Under the pieces are notes generated by a model. It was not told the DNA's origin. It did not search any database and saw nothing but the letters and a program-made list of their open reading frames with translations. The translations under genes and the position numbers were made by a program. Below are positions 16,436 through 25,749 of a DNA stretch of 64,000 nucleotides, in pieces; positions within the stretch are counted from its first letter, which is position 1; each line of letters opens with the position of its first letter. The DNA is taken from assembly GCF_025907915.1 (NCBI RefSeq), contig NZ_JAPAAF010000001.1, positions 124,001 through 188,000 on the forward strand. The letters are read 5' to 3'. The stretch comes from Gaoshiqia sediminis (GTDB lineage: Bacteria > Bacteroidota > Bacteroidia > Bacteroidales > Prolixibacteraceae).

Positions 16436-16466
16436 CAAATTTAAGTAATTAATCTAACTTTGCAAG
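16436..16466 (-). promoter_or_regulatory. Promoter of the M23 peptidase-MerR operon
   Basis: On the minus strand, TTG (16465-16463) is followed by 19 bases and TAAATTTG (16443-16436), a good match to the Bacteroidota consensus. It leaves about 24 bases from the expected transcript start to the ATG at 16405. A separate TAACTTTG on the plus strand (16455-16462) could serve alaS, but has no -33 partner. Confidence 0.6.
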
Positions 16467-16582
16467 TCTTAAAATCAGACTGGTTAGCACTGTTTGCAAA
16501 AGTAATTTAATTATCCGGTTAACTAGTCTGCATCAACAGCATGTAAACGCTTTTTAACAAATTTTAAAACTTATCAGGAACG

Positions 16583-19207
16583 ATGGAGATGAATTCCAAA
16601 GCGATTCGGAAAGCCTTTCTGGATTTTTTTATTTCTAAGCAACATACAATTGTAGATTCTGCCCCGATGGTGGTGAAAAACGACCCGACACTGATGTTTA
16701 CCAACGCGGGAATGAACCAGTTTAAAGATATCTTTCTGGGAAACCAGCCAGCTAAGTCAGTTCGGATTGCCGATACGCAAAAATGTCTGCGTGTGTCGGG
16801 TAAACACAACGATTTGGAAGAAGTGGGACATGATACCTATCACCACACCATGTTCGAAATGCTGGGCAATTGGTCGTTTGGCGACTATTTCAAACAGGAG
16901 GCTATTGATTGGGCCTGGGAATTCCTGCACGACCAGATGGGGATTCCGGCAGAACGCATGTATGCCACGGTTTTTGAAGGAAGTAAAGATGATAACCTGG
17001 CCTTGGATGAAGAAGCCAAATCGCTATGGTTGAAACATCTTCCTGCCGAACGCGTTTTGCACGGGAATAAAAAAGATAATTTCTGGGAAATGGGAGATAC
17101 CGGTCCCTGTGGCCCTTGCTCCGAAATTCATGTGGACCTGCGTGATGATGCCGACCGGGCAAAAATACCCGGTAGCCAGCTTGTAAATAAGGACAATCCA
17201 CTGGTTATTGAAATCTGGAACCTTGTTTTCATTCAGTTTAACCGAAAAGCTGATGGAAGTTTGGAAGAACTTCCGGCCAAACATGTGGATACCGGCATGG
17301 GCTTCGAGCGCCTTTGCATGGTGTTGCAAGGGAAGAAATCAAATTATGATACGGACGTTTTTCAAACGATAATTGCAGAAATCGCCCGGTTGAGCGGTAA
17401 AAAATACGGCGAAAACGAAAAAGAAAGCATTGCCATGCGGGTTATTGCCGACCACCTTCGTGCCATTTCGTTTGCCATCGCTGACGGGCAATTACCTTCT
17501 AATAATAAGGCAGGCTACGTTATCCGTCGTATTTTGCGTCGGGCAGTGCGTTACGGTTACACCTTCCTGGGGTTCCGCGAGCCTTTTATGTGCAATTTGG
17601 TTGATGAACTGAAAAATAATATGGGCGACGCTTTCCCCGAGCTAAAAGCACAGCAGGTGCTGATTGAAAAGGTCATCCATGAAGAAGAGGAAAGCTTTTT
17701 ACGCACCCTCGAAACCGGTATCCGATTGTTGGAAGACGAAATGACTCAGGCGAAAAGTGCTGGAGAAACGGAGGTTTCGGGTAAAAATGCATTTGAACTG
17801 TACGATACTTTTGGCTTCCCGCTTGATCTCACTGAATTGATCTTGCGTGAAAACGGCCTGACGGTAAACCGTGCTGAGTTTGACGCGGAGATGGAAAAGC
17901 AAAAAAACCGCTCGCGCAATGCTGCAGCCCAGGAAACCGGCGATTGGGTTGAACTGAAAAAGATTGATGAGGTGGAATTCCTGGGATATGCCACCTTGGA
18001 AGCGAATGTTCACATTACCCGCTACCGGAAGGTGAAACAAAAAGACAAAGAGTTTTATCAACTGGTGTTTGACCGGACTCCATTTTACGGAGAGTCGGGC
18101 GGGCAGGTCGGTGATACGGGGTTTATTGAGGCCCATGGGGTGAAAACAAGCATTCTGGATACGCTGAAGGAGAATAACCTGACAGTACATATTGCCAAGG
18201 ATTTGCCTGCCGATCCGTCGGCCACTTTCCGCGCAGTGGTCAACCATCATAAACGTACACTTACGGCCAATAATCATACGGCTACCCACTTGCTTGATCA
18301 GGCATTGCGCGAGATCCTGGGAACCCATGTCGAACAGAAAGGTTCGTTGGTAAATGCCAACCACCTGCGTTTCGACTTTTCTCATTTTCAGAAGGTGAGC
18401 AAAGAAGAGCTTGAAAAAATTCAGAACCGGGTGAATGAGCTTATCCGTCAGAATTACGCACAGGAGGAAAAGAATCATATTCCTTTTGCTGAAGCACAAG
18501 CGATGGGAGCCATTGCTCTGTTTGGTGAAAAATATGATGATACGGTCCGTGTCATCAAATTTGGCGATTCGATTGAGCTTTGCGGCGGAACTCACGTGCC
18601 GGCCACCGGACAAATCGGACAGTTTATCATTACGTCAGAGAGCGCTATTTCCGCCGGTATTCGACGTATCGAAGCCATTACGGCTGATAGGGCCGAAGAG
18701 TTCATCAGCAAAAATTTGGAAGAGCTATACGAAGCACGAGTCTTATTCAATAATACCAAAGATCTGAAAAAGTCGGTAGAAGACCTGATGGCTGAAAACG
18801 CACGTTTGCAAAAACAGCTGGAAGCGTACGAAAAACAAGCTGCCGCCGGGGTGAAAGATGAATTGAAAAAGAAAGTGCAGACAGTAAACGGCATTAATGT
18901 TATTGCAGAAAAAGTAGCATTGGACTCGGCCCAGTCGGTGAAAGATTTAGCGTTTCAGCTGAAAGGGGAGATTGAAAATCTCTTCCTGGTGCTGGGCGCC
19001 GAAATTGATGGCAAACCAAGTTTGAGTATCATGATTTCGGACAGCCTGGTAAAAGAAAAAGGGTTGAATGCCGGACAAATAATACGCGAAGCGGCCAAGG
19101 AGATGAAGGGTGGCGGCGGTGGCCAGCCATTTTATGCTACAGCAGGCGGCAAGGATCTAAACGGTATTCAGGCTGCTATAGACAAAGCACGGTCGTTTGC
19201 TGATTAG
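16583..19207 (+). CDS. alaS: Alanyl-tRNA synthetase
   Basis: Charges tRNA-Ala with alanine. Full length at 874 residues. N-terminal class II catalytic domain (about 1-250: [43 protein letters not shown]), tRNA-recognition middle region, editing domain with the HxxxH and CxxxH zinc ligands ([13 protein letters not shown] and [14 protein letters not shown]), and C-terminal coiled coil plus DHHA1 C-Ala domain ending [14 protein letters not shown]. Start at ATG 16583 ([10 protein letters not shown]); ATG 16589 is nearly as likely. Single gene, transcribed away from the M23 operon, ended by a strong hairpin. Confidence 0.97.
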   Translation: MEMNSKAIRKAFLDFFISKQHTIVDSAPMVVKNDPTLMFTNAGMNQFKDIFLGNQPAKSVRIADTQKCLRVSGKHNDLEEVGHDTYHHTMFEMLGNWSFGDYFKQEAIDWAWEFLHDQMGIPAERMYATVFEGSKDDNLALDEEAKSLWLKHLPAERVLHGNKKDNFWEMGDTGPCGPCSEIHVDLRDDADRAKIPGSQLVNKDNPLVIEIWNLVFIQFNRKADGSLEELPAKHVDTGMGFERLCMVLQGKKSNYDTDVFQTIIAEIARLSGKKYGENEKESIAMRVIADHLRAISFAIADGQLPSNNKAGYVIRRILRRAVRYGYTFLGFREPFMCNLVDELKNNMGDAFPELKAQQVLIEKVIHEEEESFLRTLETGIRLLEDEMTQAKSAGETEVSGKNAFELYDTFGFPLDLTELILRENGLTVNRAEFDAEMEKQKNRSRNAAAQETGDWVELKKIDEVEFLGYATLEANVHITRYRKVKQKDKEFYQLVFDRTPFYGESGGQVGDTGFIEAHGVKTSILDTLKENNLTVHIAKDLPADPSATFRAVVNHHKRTLTANNHTATHLLDQALREILGTHVEQKGSLVNANHLRFDFSHFQKVSKEELEKIQNRVNELIRQNYAQEEKNHIPFAEAQAMGAIALFGEKYDDTVRVIKFGDSIELCGGTHVPATGQIGQFIITSESAISAGIRRIEAITADRAEEFISKNLEELYEARVLFNNTKDLKKSVEDLMAENARLQKQLEAYEKQAAAGVKDELKKKVQTVNGINVIAEKVALDSAQSVKDLAFQLKGEIENLFLVLGAEIDGKPSLSIMISDSLVKEKGLNAGQIIREAAKEMKGGGGGQPFYATAGGKDLNGIQAAIDKARSFAD

Positions 19208-19235
19208 TTACGGAGAGAATAATTTCGCATAGATG

Positions 19236-19274
19236 AAAGATTCCAACTGGCCAGTCAGTTGGAATCTTTTTTTT
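19236..19274 (+). terminator. Rho-independent terminator of alaS
   Basis: A perfect 14-bp stem (AAAGATTCCAACTG at 19236-19249 and its complement at 19256-19269) with a 6-base loop, followed by a run of T. Confidence 0.9.
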
Positions 19275-19515
19275 ATCTAGACGAATTAAAAGCCGAAATA
19301 ACTGATTGGGCATGTTCTTCGTCTTTACTTAAAACGAAGATTTCGACGGGTTCGTAACCTCCGCTCGCAACTTGCCACGGCGCTAAGGTTCCCATCAGTT
19401 CATTTTTGATGTGCGTCAATATTCCGTTCTCGTTCAGTAATTGGTTAACCATGACTGCATTTACCGGGTTTCCCGCATAAATAAGCACTAATTCATCTTT
19501 ATTTACTTGCGACAT
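19273..19515 (-). CDS. DUF2007 domain protein
   Basis: A small 80-residue cytosolic protein of the DUF2007 (putative signal-transducing) family, related to ferredoxin-like/PII-fold proteins. The pattern LVLIYAGNPVNAVMVNQLLNENGI then YEPVEIFVLSKDEEHAQSVI is the family core. The ATG at 19515 is used; a GTG at 19533 would add six residues. It follows the cytochrome gene on the same strand after 46 bases. Function unknown. Confidence 0.82.
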   Translation of the reverse strand: MSQVNKDELVLIYAGNPVNAVMVNQLLNENGILTHIKNELMGTLAPWQVASGGYEPVEIFVLSKDEEHAQSVISAFNSSR

Positions 19516-19561
19516 GTAGTTAATTTTTTCCACAAGTTAAACAAAAATGCCGGGTTATTTA

Positions 19562-20542
19562 TCATTCAGAAACCGTAAATAGGGCAACTTGCTTCTCAAC
19601 GGGTGACAAGGACTTCAAATAGGCAAATATGGCTTTCAGGTCTTCGGTTTCCATTTTCCCGTAGAAAGTCCACGGCATGACTGTTTTGAAGTCGTCGGGG
19701 CCAATTTTAGGGGCCACGAAAGCCGAATCGGCGTAAGCCTTAAACCGGGCAATAAATTGATCTTCGGTCCAATTTCCGATACCTGTTTTTTCGCAAGGGG
19801 TAATGTTTGCCGACCGAACGACCGACCCATCCGGAAAGCGAAACTCAGCGCCACCGGAAAAGGGTTCGGCCACAGGTCCGTTGCTTCCCATTATGGTGTG
19901 GCAGTCGGTACACGAGGCAGCAGTGGCCATGTATCTTCCGTAATTTATCCGGTCCGACTTGGGAGGTTTGGCCTTTAGGTTAGCTGGCTTGGGCATAGTA
20001 TTAATGAGCAAGTTAACCGGAAAATCGGGGCGCGATTTTTCGACCTCGTGCTCAATGGGTTTTAAGGTCCTAATATAAGCGATAACCGATTTTATATCTT
20101 CTTCATCCAACTGGCTGTAATTCGGGTAAGGCATAATCGGAAACAAGGCGTGGCCATCTTTGGATACCCCGGTGGTGATGGCCCGGAAAATTTCGCCATC
20201 GGTCCAATCCGATAGTTCTGCCGGAGTAATGTTTGGGGCAACAAATCGTCCGGGAAGGCCCATGTTCTGGTCGAATACTTCGCCACCTTTGCCCAATGTA
20301 TTCGGTATCAGCGGTGCCGTCAGGCGCGAATAATCACGTTCCGAGTGGCAGTCCATGCACAGCATTACGTGTTGGGCAAGATAATGGCCCCGTTCAATCC
20401 GTTCCGGGGTCAGTTCAACTTTCAGATCGGGAGGGTTGCCAACATTGGGCAAAATTGCGGTCAGGTAAATGATAAGTGCGATAAGCATAAGGATCACAAG
20501 ACCAATGAGGCCGGACAGGATTTTTCCAAATTTCTTTTTCAT
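19562..20542 (-). CDS. Diheme c-type cytochrome, membrane-anchored
   Basis: A 326-residue exported electron carrier with an uncleaved N-terminal helix (about 8-30) and two cytochrome c domains. Heme-attachment motifs: CMDCH (about residue 62) and CTDCH (about 212). Likely axial Met ligands lie in the second half of each domain (LFPIMPYPNYS and KTVMPWTFYG). It resembles cytochrome subunits of periplasmic dehydrogenases but has no dehydrogenase beside it. It lies downstream of the transhydrogenase genes on the same strand but behind a terminator, so it is probably separate. Confidence 0.9.
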   Translation of the reverse strand: MKKKFGKILSGLIGLVILMLIALIIYLTAILPNVGNPPDLKVELTPERIERGHYLAQHVMLCMDCHSERDYSRLTAPLIPNTLGKGGEVFDQNMGLPGRFVAPNITPAELSDWTDGEIFRAITTGVSKDGHALFPIMPYPNYSQLDEEDIKSVIAYIRTLKPIEHEVEKSRPDFPVNLLINTMPKPANLKAKPPKSDRINYGRYMATAASCTDCHTIMGSNGPVAEPFSGGAEFRFPDGSVVRSANITPCEKTGIGNWTEDQFIARFKAYADSAFVAPKIGPDDFKTVMPWTFYGKMETEDLKAIFAYLKSLSPVEKQVALFTVSE

Positions 20543-20724
20543 AGCTGATTATTTTAATGAGTAAAATTGATGCAGCAGGCTGAAAAAAGGTAGGCTGAAA
20601 ATAAAATACTAATTGGTCTTTTATTTAATGTTTGAATACGGTTTCCTGATCGTTCATGTTTCAATCGGTGGCCACTGATTATGAAATGGTTTAAAACCGA
20701 TATTTCCCGCGATCAGGATAATTA

Positions 20725-20751
20725 CAAAAAGCACCCGAACGGATGCTTTTG
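20725..20751 (-). terminator. Terminator downstream of the transhydrogenase operon
   Basis: CAAAA(A)GCA and TGCTTTTG form a stem closed by CCG/CGG around two bases, with T-rich sequence following on the minus strand. It lies 34 bases after the pntB stop. Confidence 0.65.
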
Positions 20752-20784
20752 TGCCTGCGCTGAGATAATCAGATATTGGATTTA

Positions 20785-22224
20785 TTACAAACTTTTGATT
20801 TCGGTAACCAGTTTTTGGAGGGTGTCTTTCGCATTGCCAAAGAGCAGCCGGGTCTTTTCATTAAAAAATAGCTCGTTTTCGATGCCGGCGTAACCTTTGC
20901 CACGGCCGCGTTTCATCACAATCACATGCTTGGCTTCGTGTGCCTGGATGATCGGCATTCCGGCAATGGGGCTTCCCGGGTCGGTAATGGCTGCCGGGTT
21001 AACCACATCATTGGCGCCAATCACCACCACCACATCGGTGTTGGGCATGTCGGGGTTGATAGATTCCATCTCCACCAGTTGCTCGTACGGAACATCGGCT
21101 TCGGCCAGCAACACGTTCATGTGTCCAGGCATCCGTCCGGCTACCGGGTGAATGGCATAGCGTACGTTTACACCTTTGGTGGCCAGTAGTTCATCCAGTT
21201 CGTGGCACACGTGTTGCGCCTGTGCCACTGCCAGTCCGTAACCGGGTACGATCACCACATTGCGGGAATAGCTCATCAGGATGGCGGCATCGCTCATGGT
21301 GATTTCTTTCATCTCTCCCTGTTCTTTACCTTCTGAAGCTGTTCCACCACCAAAAGCGCCGACAATCACGTTCAGCAACGAACGGTTCATGGCTCTGCAC
21401 ATCAAAACGGTGAGAATGGTACCGGCAGCGCCAACCAGGATGCCGCCCAGGATCATGGCTTGGTTGTGATAAATGAACCCGGCCATGGCGGCTGCAATCC
21501 CTGTGAAACTGTTGAGCAATGAAATAACTACAGGCATGTCGGCCCCGCCAATTGGCATTACAAACATGACCCCGTAAACAAGAGAAAGCACCATTAGCAG
21601 GTAGATGGCCCAGTTTAGCTGAACGGGTATTTGCCCCGGGAACATCATAAAGGCGGCCAGGCCGAACGTGATGATCATGAGCAGGATGTTGACGTATTTC
21701 ACCAGGCCAGAGCGGATGTCGCCTACCTTTCCATCCAGCTTACCGTAGGCAATCATGCTCCCGCTGAAGGCCACCGCTCCTATAATCAGTCCCAGCAAGG
21801 TTACCAACACTGAGCCCCGGTTATTCATATCGGCATTGGGAAACTCGAGCAGTGCCACCAGCATGGATGCTGCCCCGCCTGTGGCATTGTAGAGGGAAAC
21901 CAGCTGCGGCATGGCCGTCATTTTTATTTTGCGTGCCACGATCCATCCAATTGCGGAACCAACTCCGATTGCTGCCAGGATAATCCACACGTTGGCCAGT
22001 GCAATGCCTGAACCTTCTTCGTTTTTGTGCAACAACAGGGTGGTGAGCATTCCCAAAAACATACCTGCGGCAGCCCATAGATTGCCGCGTCGCGCTGATT
22101 CGGGGTGGCTCAGTAACTTCAAACCAAACACAAAAAGCAGGGCGGCCAGCAGGTAGCTTAATTCCAGCAGGGTTTCACCCAGGGTGAAGGGCGCGCCATT
22201 TAATGTTCCGATTACTTGATCCAT
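20785..22224 (-). CDS. pntB: NAD(P) transhydrogenase subunit beta
   Basis: Membrane subunit of proton-translocating transhydrogenase, which uses the proton gradient to reduce NADP+ with NADH. 479 residues: nine or so transmembrane helices (about 10-270) forming part of the proton channel, then the cytosolic NADP(H)-binding domain III (about 305-479) with VPGYGLAVAQAQH (GxGxxA fold), HPVAGRMPGHMNVLLAEA, VVVIGANDVVNPAA and VMKRGRGKGYAGIENELFF. Third gene of the operon, 9 bases after the middle subunit. Supplies NADPH in the inner membrane. Confidence 0.97.
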   Translation of the reverse strand: MDQVIGTLNGAPFTLGETLLELSYLLAALLFVFGLKLLSHPESARRGNLWAAAGMFLGMLTTLLLHKNEEGSGIALANVWIILAAIGVGSAIGWIVARKIKMTAMPQLVSLYNATGGAASMLVALLEFPNADMNNRGSVLVTLLGLIIGAVAFSGSMIAYGKLDGKVGDIRSGLVKYVNILLMIITFGLAAFMMFPGQIPVQLNWAIYLLMVLSLVYGVMFVMPIGGADMPVVISLLNSFTGIAAAMAGFIYHNQAMILGGILVGAAGTILTVLMCRAMNRSLLNVIVGAFGGGTASEGKEQGEMKEITMSDAAILMSYSRNVVIVPGYGLAVAQAQHVCHELDELLATKGVNVRYAIHPVAGRMPGHMNVLLAEADVPYEQLVEMESINPDMPNTDVVVVIGANDVVNPAAITDPGSPIAGMPIIQAHEAKHVIVMKRGRGKGYAGIENELFFNEKTRLLFGNAKDTLQKLVTEIKSL

Positions 22225-22233
22225 TGTGCCCTC

Positions 22234-22548
22234 CTATTTTTTCTTCTTTTTAAACATTTCCAACATCCGGTCGGTCACTACAAAACCGCCTACGACGTTG
22301 AGGGAAGCAAAAATGATGGCCAGTATTCCAAGGATTAATTCAGCAGAAAGTTGTGATGCATCGGCATGGCCAACCAGGATGATGCCGCCAATAATGATGA
22401 CACCACTGATGGCGTTGGCGCCCGACATGAGGGGCGTGTGCAGTACCGAGGGGACATTCGAGATCACTTCGATGCCCAGGAAAACTGAGAGGGCAATGAT
22501 GAAAATTGCTTCTTTGTATGTAAAGAAAAACTGAAGTATTGGTTCCAT
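22234..22548 (-). CDS. pntAB: NAD(P) transhydrogenase subunit alpha, membrane part
   Basis: A 104-residue protein with three transmembrane helices (about 12-30, 38-58, 65-85), equal to the C-terminal membrane domain of PntA in enzymes where alpha is one chain. Helix sequences FFTYKEAIFIIALSVFLGIE and LMSGANAISGVIIIGGI match the family. It lies 2 bases after pntAA and 9 bases before pntB, giving the three-subunit arrangement (alpha1, alpha2, beta) seen in many bacteria. Confidence 0.94.
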   Translation of the reverse strand: MEPILQFFFTYKEAIFIIALSVFLGIEVISNVPSVLHTPLMSGANAISGVIIIGGIILVGHADASQLSAELILGILAIIFASLNVVGGFVVTDRMLEMFKKKKK

Positions 22549-22550
22549 GA

Positions 22551-23675
22551 TTATGCTGTTACGGATTTAACACGTTCGTTATAAATTTCGCCTTGATGGG
22601 TGATGCAGGTGCCCCGCACGATCTCGTTGTTGAAATCGAGGTGCAGGTTGCCTTCATCGTCAATGAGCAGTTCGAGAAAGTTGCTGACGTTGGTGCCAAA
22701 CATTTTGCTGGCGTCCTTGGGCATTTGCGTCGGGTAGTTTGACTGCCCAATGATGGTGACCCCATGTTTGACCACGGTTTTGTTGTCTTCCGACAGCTCG
22801 CAGTTTCCGCCGGTTGACGAGGCCAGATCGATAATAACTGATCCTGGTTGCATGTCGGCCACAACTTCTTTCGATATCAAAAGCGGTGCTTTTCGTCCCG
22901 GGATTTGGGCGGTGCATATTACTACGTTTGCTTTTGCGGCATGTTGGTTGATAGCTTCTTGCTGGCGTTTCTTGTATTCCTCGGTTTGTTCTACGGCATA
23001 GCCACCGGCAGCATCATCTTCTTTGGCGCCTTCCACTTCCACAAACCGGGCCCCGAGGCTCATCACTTCTTCTTTCACGGCCGAACGAACATCAAAAGCT
23101 GCTACCTGCGCGCCCATGCGGCGGGCAACAGCAATGGCCTGCAATCCGGCAACGCCCGCGCCCAATACCAGCACATTGGCCGGGCGAATGGTCCCGGCGG
23201 CCGACATGAACATGGGGAAGAAACTTGGTAAATGGATGGCCGCGTCAAGCACTGCCTTGTAGCCGGCCACCGTAGCCTGCGATGATAGCACATCCATTGC
23301 CTGTGCACGGGTGGTGCGCGGAATGGTATCCATGCTGAAGCTGGTAAGCTTGAGGTCTGCAAATTTTTTTACCAGCGATATATGCCAGAGTGGTTTGTAT
23401 TCACTTAGCCAGATTTGTTCAGGTTGCAACTGGTCGAGAAGGCTGACGTCGGGTTCGGCAACCTGCACCAACAGATTTGCCTGTTCCAAAACCTCGTTTC
23501 GCTGAACGACCCTGGCGCCCGCCTCGGAGTACGCACTATCGTCGGCAAAGGCTTCGGCGCCTGCCCCGGTTTCAACCAGAATGGTTGTTTTACGATCTAC
23601 CAGGTGTTTCACGTTGGTTGGCAATAGTGCCACCCGGCGCTCAGGCAACGTATCTTTCAGAAGTCCAATAATCAT
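22551..23675 (-). CDS. pntAA: NAD(P) transhydrogenase subunit alpha, NAD-binding part
   Basis: Cytosolic NAD(H)-binding domain I of transhydrogenase; 374 residues from the ATG at 23675 (MIIGLLKDTLPERRVALLP). It resembles alanine dehydrogenase: N-terminal domain with PERRVALLP, then a Rossmann fold with VLVLGAGVAGLQAIAVAR and the acidic FDVR end of the beta strand, and the mobile-loop region (about 225-245). It hands hydride to the NADP domain of PntB. First gene of the three-gene operon. An in-frame start 36 bases upstream is possible but does not fit the family. Confidence 0.96.
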   Translation of the reverse strand: MIIGLLKDTLPERRVALLPTNVKHLVDRKTTILVETGAGAEAFADDSAYSEAGARVVQRNEVLEQANLLVQVAEPDVSLLDQLQPEQIWLSEYKPLWHISLVKKFADLKLTSFSMDTIPRTTRAQAMDVLSSQATVAGYKAVLDAAIHLPSFFPMFMSAAGTIRPANVLVLGAGVAGLQAIAVARRMGAQVAAFDVRSAVKEEVMSLGARFVEVEGAKEDDAAGGYAVEQTEEYKKRQQEAINQHAAKANVVICTAQIPGRKAPLLISKEVVADMQPGSVIIDLASSTGGNCELSEDNKTVVKHGVTIIGQSNYPTQMPKDASKMFGTNVSNFLELLIDDEGNLHLDFNNEIVRGTCITHQGEIYNERVKSVTA

Positions 23676-23952
23676 AGGTGTACGAATTTGGTTTGTTGCA
23701 TGTACGCACATTAAGTCCGATTGGTTTTTATTGACGTGGTGTGTTAGTAGAACCAGTATCAGAAAAATATAAGTGCAATAGCCAAACAGACAGGCATTAC
23801 TGAATGTTTGCTTTCTGAAAAATGTGCCTGAGAATACTGAAGGGAGTTGGTTATCTTTCTGGTATTGTAAAAATGTGGAAAACTATTTTCGAAAAAATGA
23901 AGATGGCTCAAAGAAGCAAATATCTTTGCAGGTCAACTTAAAAAAACGAATT

Positions 23953-24567
23953 ATGCAGACTTGGTTTGAAGTCAAAGTGAAATATGTGAAAGTCGATCAG
24001 GACGGCCGCGAGCGAAAAGTGGGCGAATCATACCTGGTTGACGCGGTTTCGTTTACCGATGCCGAAGCCCGGATCATTCAGCAAATGCAGCAGATGATAC
24101 GCGGTGAGTTTCATATCGACAACATCAAAAAATCGAACATCATCGAAATATTTCCTGCCGAAAGCGGCGAGTTTTGGTACAAAGCCCGCATTGCCATTGT
24201 TACCATTGACGAAAAGGCCGGCAAGGAAAAAAAAGTGAACAATTATTTTTTGGTTGCTGCCGATGATTTCAAAGAGGCTTTCCAGCGTTTGGAAGATGGC
24301 CTATCGTACATTTTGGTACCTTACCACACTACGGCCATGAGCCTGAGCAATATCGTGGATGTGTTTCCATATTTTCAGGAAGAAACGCCCGAACAACTAC
24401 CTCCGCACCTGAAGCGTATTGAGCCACAGCCGGAACCCATGCCGGTTTCTGCTTTTGACGAAGAAAGCCAGGAGGAAGAGGAAGATGCGGCAGAAGAAGC
24501 TTATGGTGAAACCACGGATGAAGATTTTGGTGACGATGAGGGCGCTTCCTCAGAACCGGAAGTTTAG
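23953..24567 (+). CDS. DUF4494 domain protein
   Basis: A 204-residue cytosolic protein of unknown function, found almost only in Bacteroidota. The conserved core (about 1-140) holds MQTWFEVKVKYVKVDQDGRE, SYLVDAVSFTDAEARI and KKVNNYFLVAADDFKEAFQRL. The C-terminal tail (about 150-204) is very acidic and disordered (runs of E and D). The ATG at 23953 is the family start; a -7 box TATCTTTG at 23921-23928 fits a short leader. Single gene, divergent from the transhydrogenase operon. Confidence 0.88.
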   Translation: MQTWFEVKVKYVKVDQDGRERKVGESYLVDAVSFTDAEARIIQQMQQMIRGEFHIDNIKKSNIIEIFPAESGEFWYKARIAIVTIDEKAGKEKKVNNYFLVAADDFKEAFQRLEDGLSYILVPYHTTAMSLSNIVDVFPYFQEETPEQLPPHLKRIEPQPEPMPVSAFDEESQEEEEDAAEEAYGETTDEDFGDDEGASSEPEV

Positions 24568-24659
24568 TTTCGGTTCGGCAAAAAGAGAAATGGTCAATGG
24601 CTGGCAATAGAAATTATAAAATGCAATAAGCCGGAACATTTGTTTGTCAGAAATATGAA

Positions 24660-24693
24660 AGCCCTGCACGGTTGAAAAAGACCATGCAGGGCT
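24660..24693. terminator. Hairpin between converging genes
   Basis: AGCCCTGCA (24660-24668) and TGCAGGGCT (24685-24693), extended inward by GGT/ACC. A weak T-rich stretch follows on each strand. It separates the DUF4494 gene from the 24759 gene and may end both. Confidence 0.65.
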
Positions 24694-24758
24694 GCATCAT
24701 TTTAAGAGAAACCACAGCATCCAATGCCAGAAGTGAAATTCCGGCTCAATCAGCACGT

Positions 24759-25469
24759 TTACTTATTGTAAACGGTTTCCGGGAGCTCCAGGTTCAATCC
24801 GTGCAACACGCGGAAAAAGCAGAACTGGTCACGCTTCACCGCATCCAACATGTAATAGGCCGTCGCTATCCGGCAGATGTCTTTTATTTCGGTATATATT
24901 TCGCTGATTTTTTTCTTCGCCTCCTGATCCAGCTGTTTGTTGTCGTGAATCAGTTCAAAGCACCCTTCATTGGCCTTCATTTCCTGGTAATAGGTTACAA
25001 TCCGGTCAATCATAGCAATCGGGATGGTTTTGCTGATCAGCTTTTCGCGGATGTCGGGCGTCAGGTTGGTGCTGAAACGCTCCATCAACCGGTACAGGCT
25101 GTTGTAATCGCCGTTTTTGGCTTCGCTGAACAGGTCGTTGTATCCCAATTCCTCAAAAGCTTTTTTTACAAATTTCGGGTCGTCCTTAAATTCAACCCGG
25201 ATTAGTGCACGCAGTAGGCTGATGTCTTTCAGTGAGGTAATCAGGAGGGTGTGGGCGTGCTTGTGTTTCAGTGTTTCCTTGGTTGATTCGGCAGGGATAT
25301 AACTGGCTCGTAGTTCTTTTATTCTGGATTTGAGTTGTTGTGCATATTCTTGGGTCCAATCGGTCCGGATGTGTGCCAACTCAAAAATGTTTTCGTTGAA
25401 TGACTGGGCAATCCTTTGGCAAGCCATTAATGTTGTGTCCGCTGTTGAGCATGTTCTTTTGGTTTCCAT
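24759..25469 (-). CDS. Helical protein of unknown function
   Basis: 236 residues, predicted almost wholly alpha-helical, with no signal peptide and no membrane segment. Charged helices such as AQQLKSRIKELRASY and LDQEAKKKISEIYTEIKDI alternate with hydrophobic ones; three of its six Cys lie near the ends. I recognise no domain. Its codon use looks like that of its neighbours and the frame is clean, so it is probably real. It stands alone between converging and same-strand genes, so the context gives no hint of role. Confidence 0.65.
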   Translation of the reverse strand: METKRTCSTADTTLMACQRIAQSFNENIFELAHIRTDWTQEYAQQLKSRIKELRASYIPAESTKETLKHKHAHTLLITSLKDISLLRALIRVEFKDDPKFVKKAFEELGYNDLFSEAKNGDYNSLYRLMERFSTNLTPDIREKLISKTIPIAMIDRIVTYYQEMKANEGCFELIHDNKQLDQEAKKKISEIYTEIKDICRIATAYYMLDAVKRDQFCFFRVLHGLNLELPETVYNK

Positions 25470-25650
25470 ATTCGGCTGTTTTTGTGGTTAGAAACTGTTT
25501 ATTCTTGCAAAGGAAGTTACAATAAATCAGTATCATTAAAAATGTTGAATAGCCTATAACCCGGAATTGTGTTGTAAAATACATTGTGTTTGGGGGATTT
25601 TCCCCAGTTGAGTATTGGAAGATTGAAGAGAGCTGCTTCAAGAAAAAAGA

Positions 25651-25691
25651 AAGGCAATGAAAAACAGTGGTCAACTGTCGTTCATTGCCTT
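25651..25691 (-). terminator. Terminator of typA
   Basis: AAGGCAATGAA (25651-25661) and TTCATTGCCTT (25681-25691) pair perfectly, with a second small stem (ACAGT/ACTGT) in the loop. On the minus strand a run of T follows, 58 bases behind the typA stop. Confidence 0.85.
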
Positions 25692-25749
25692 TTATCTTAT
25701 TGGTTACTCAACGGGTTGAGTTGATTAATCCATTGATTAACAGTGAGAA

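Noticed and set aside
17699-18613. 304-codon frame on the minus strand inside alaS
   Set aside because: It lies fully opposite a clearly conserved gene and shows no domain; the length comes from the codon composition of alaS.
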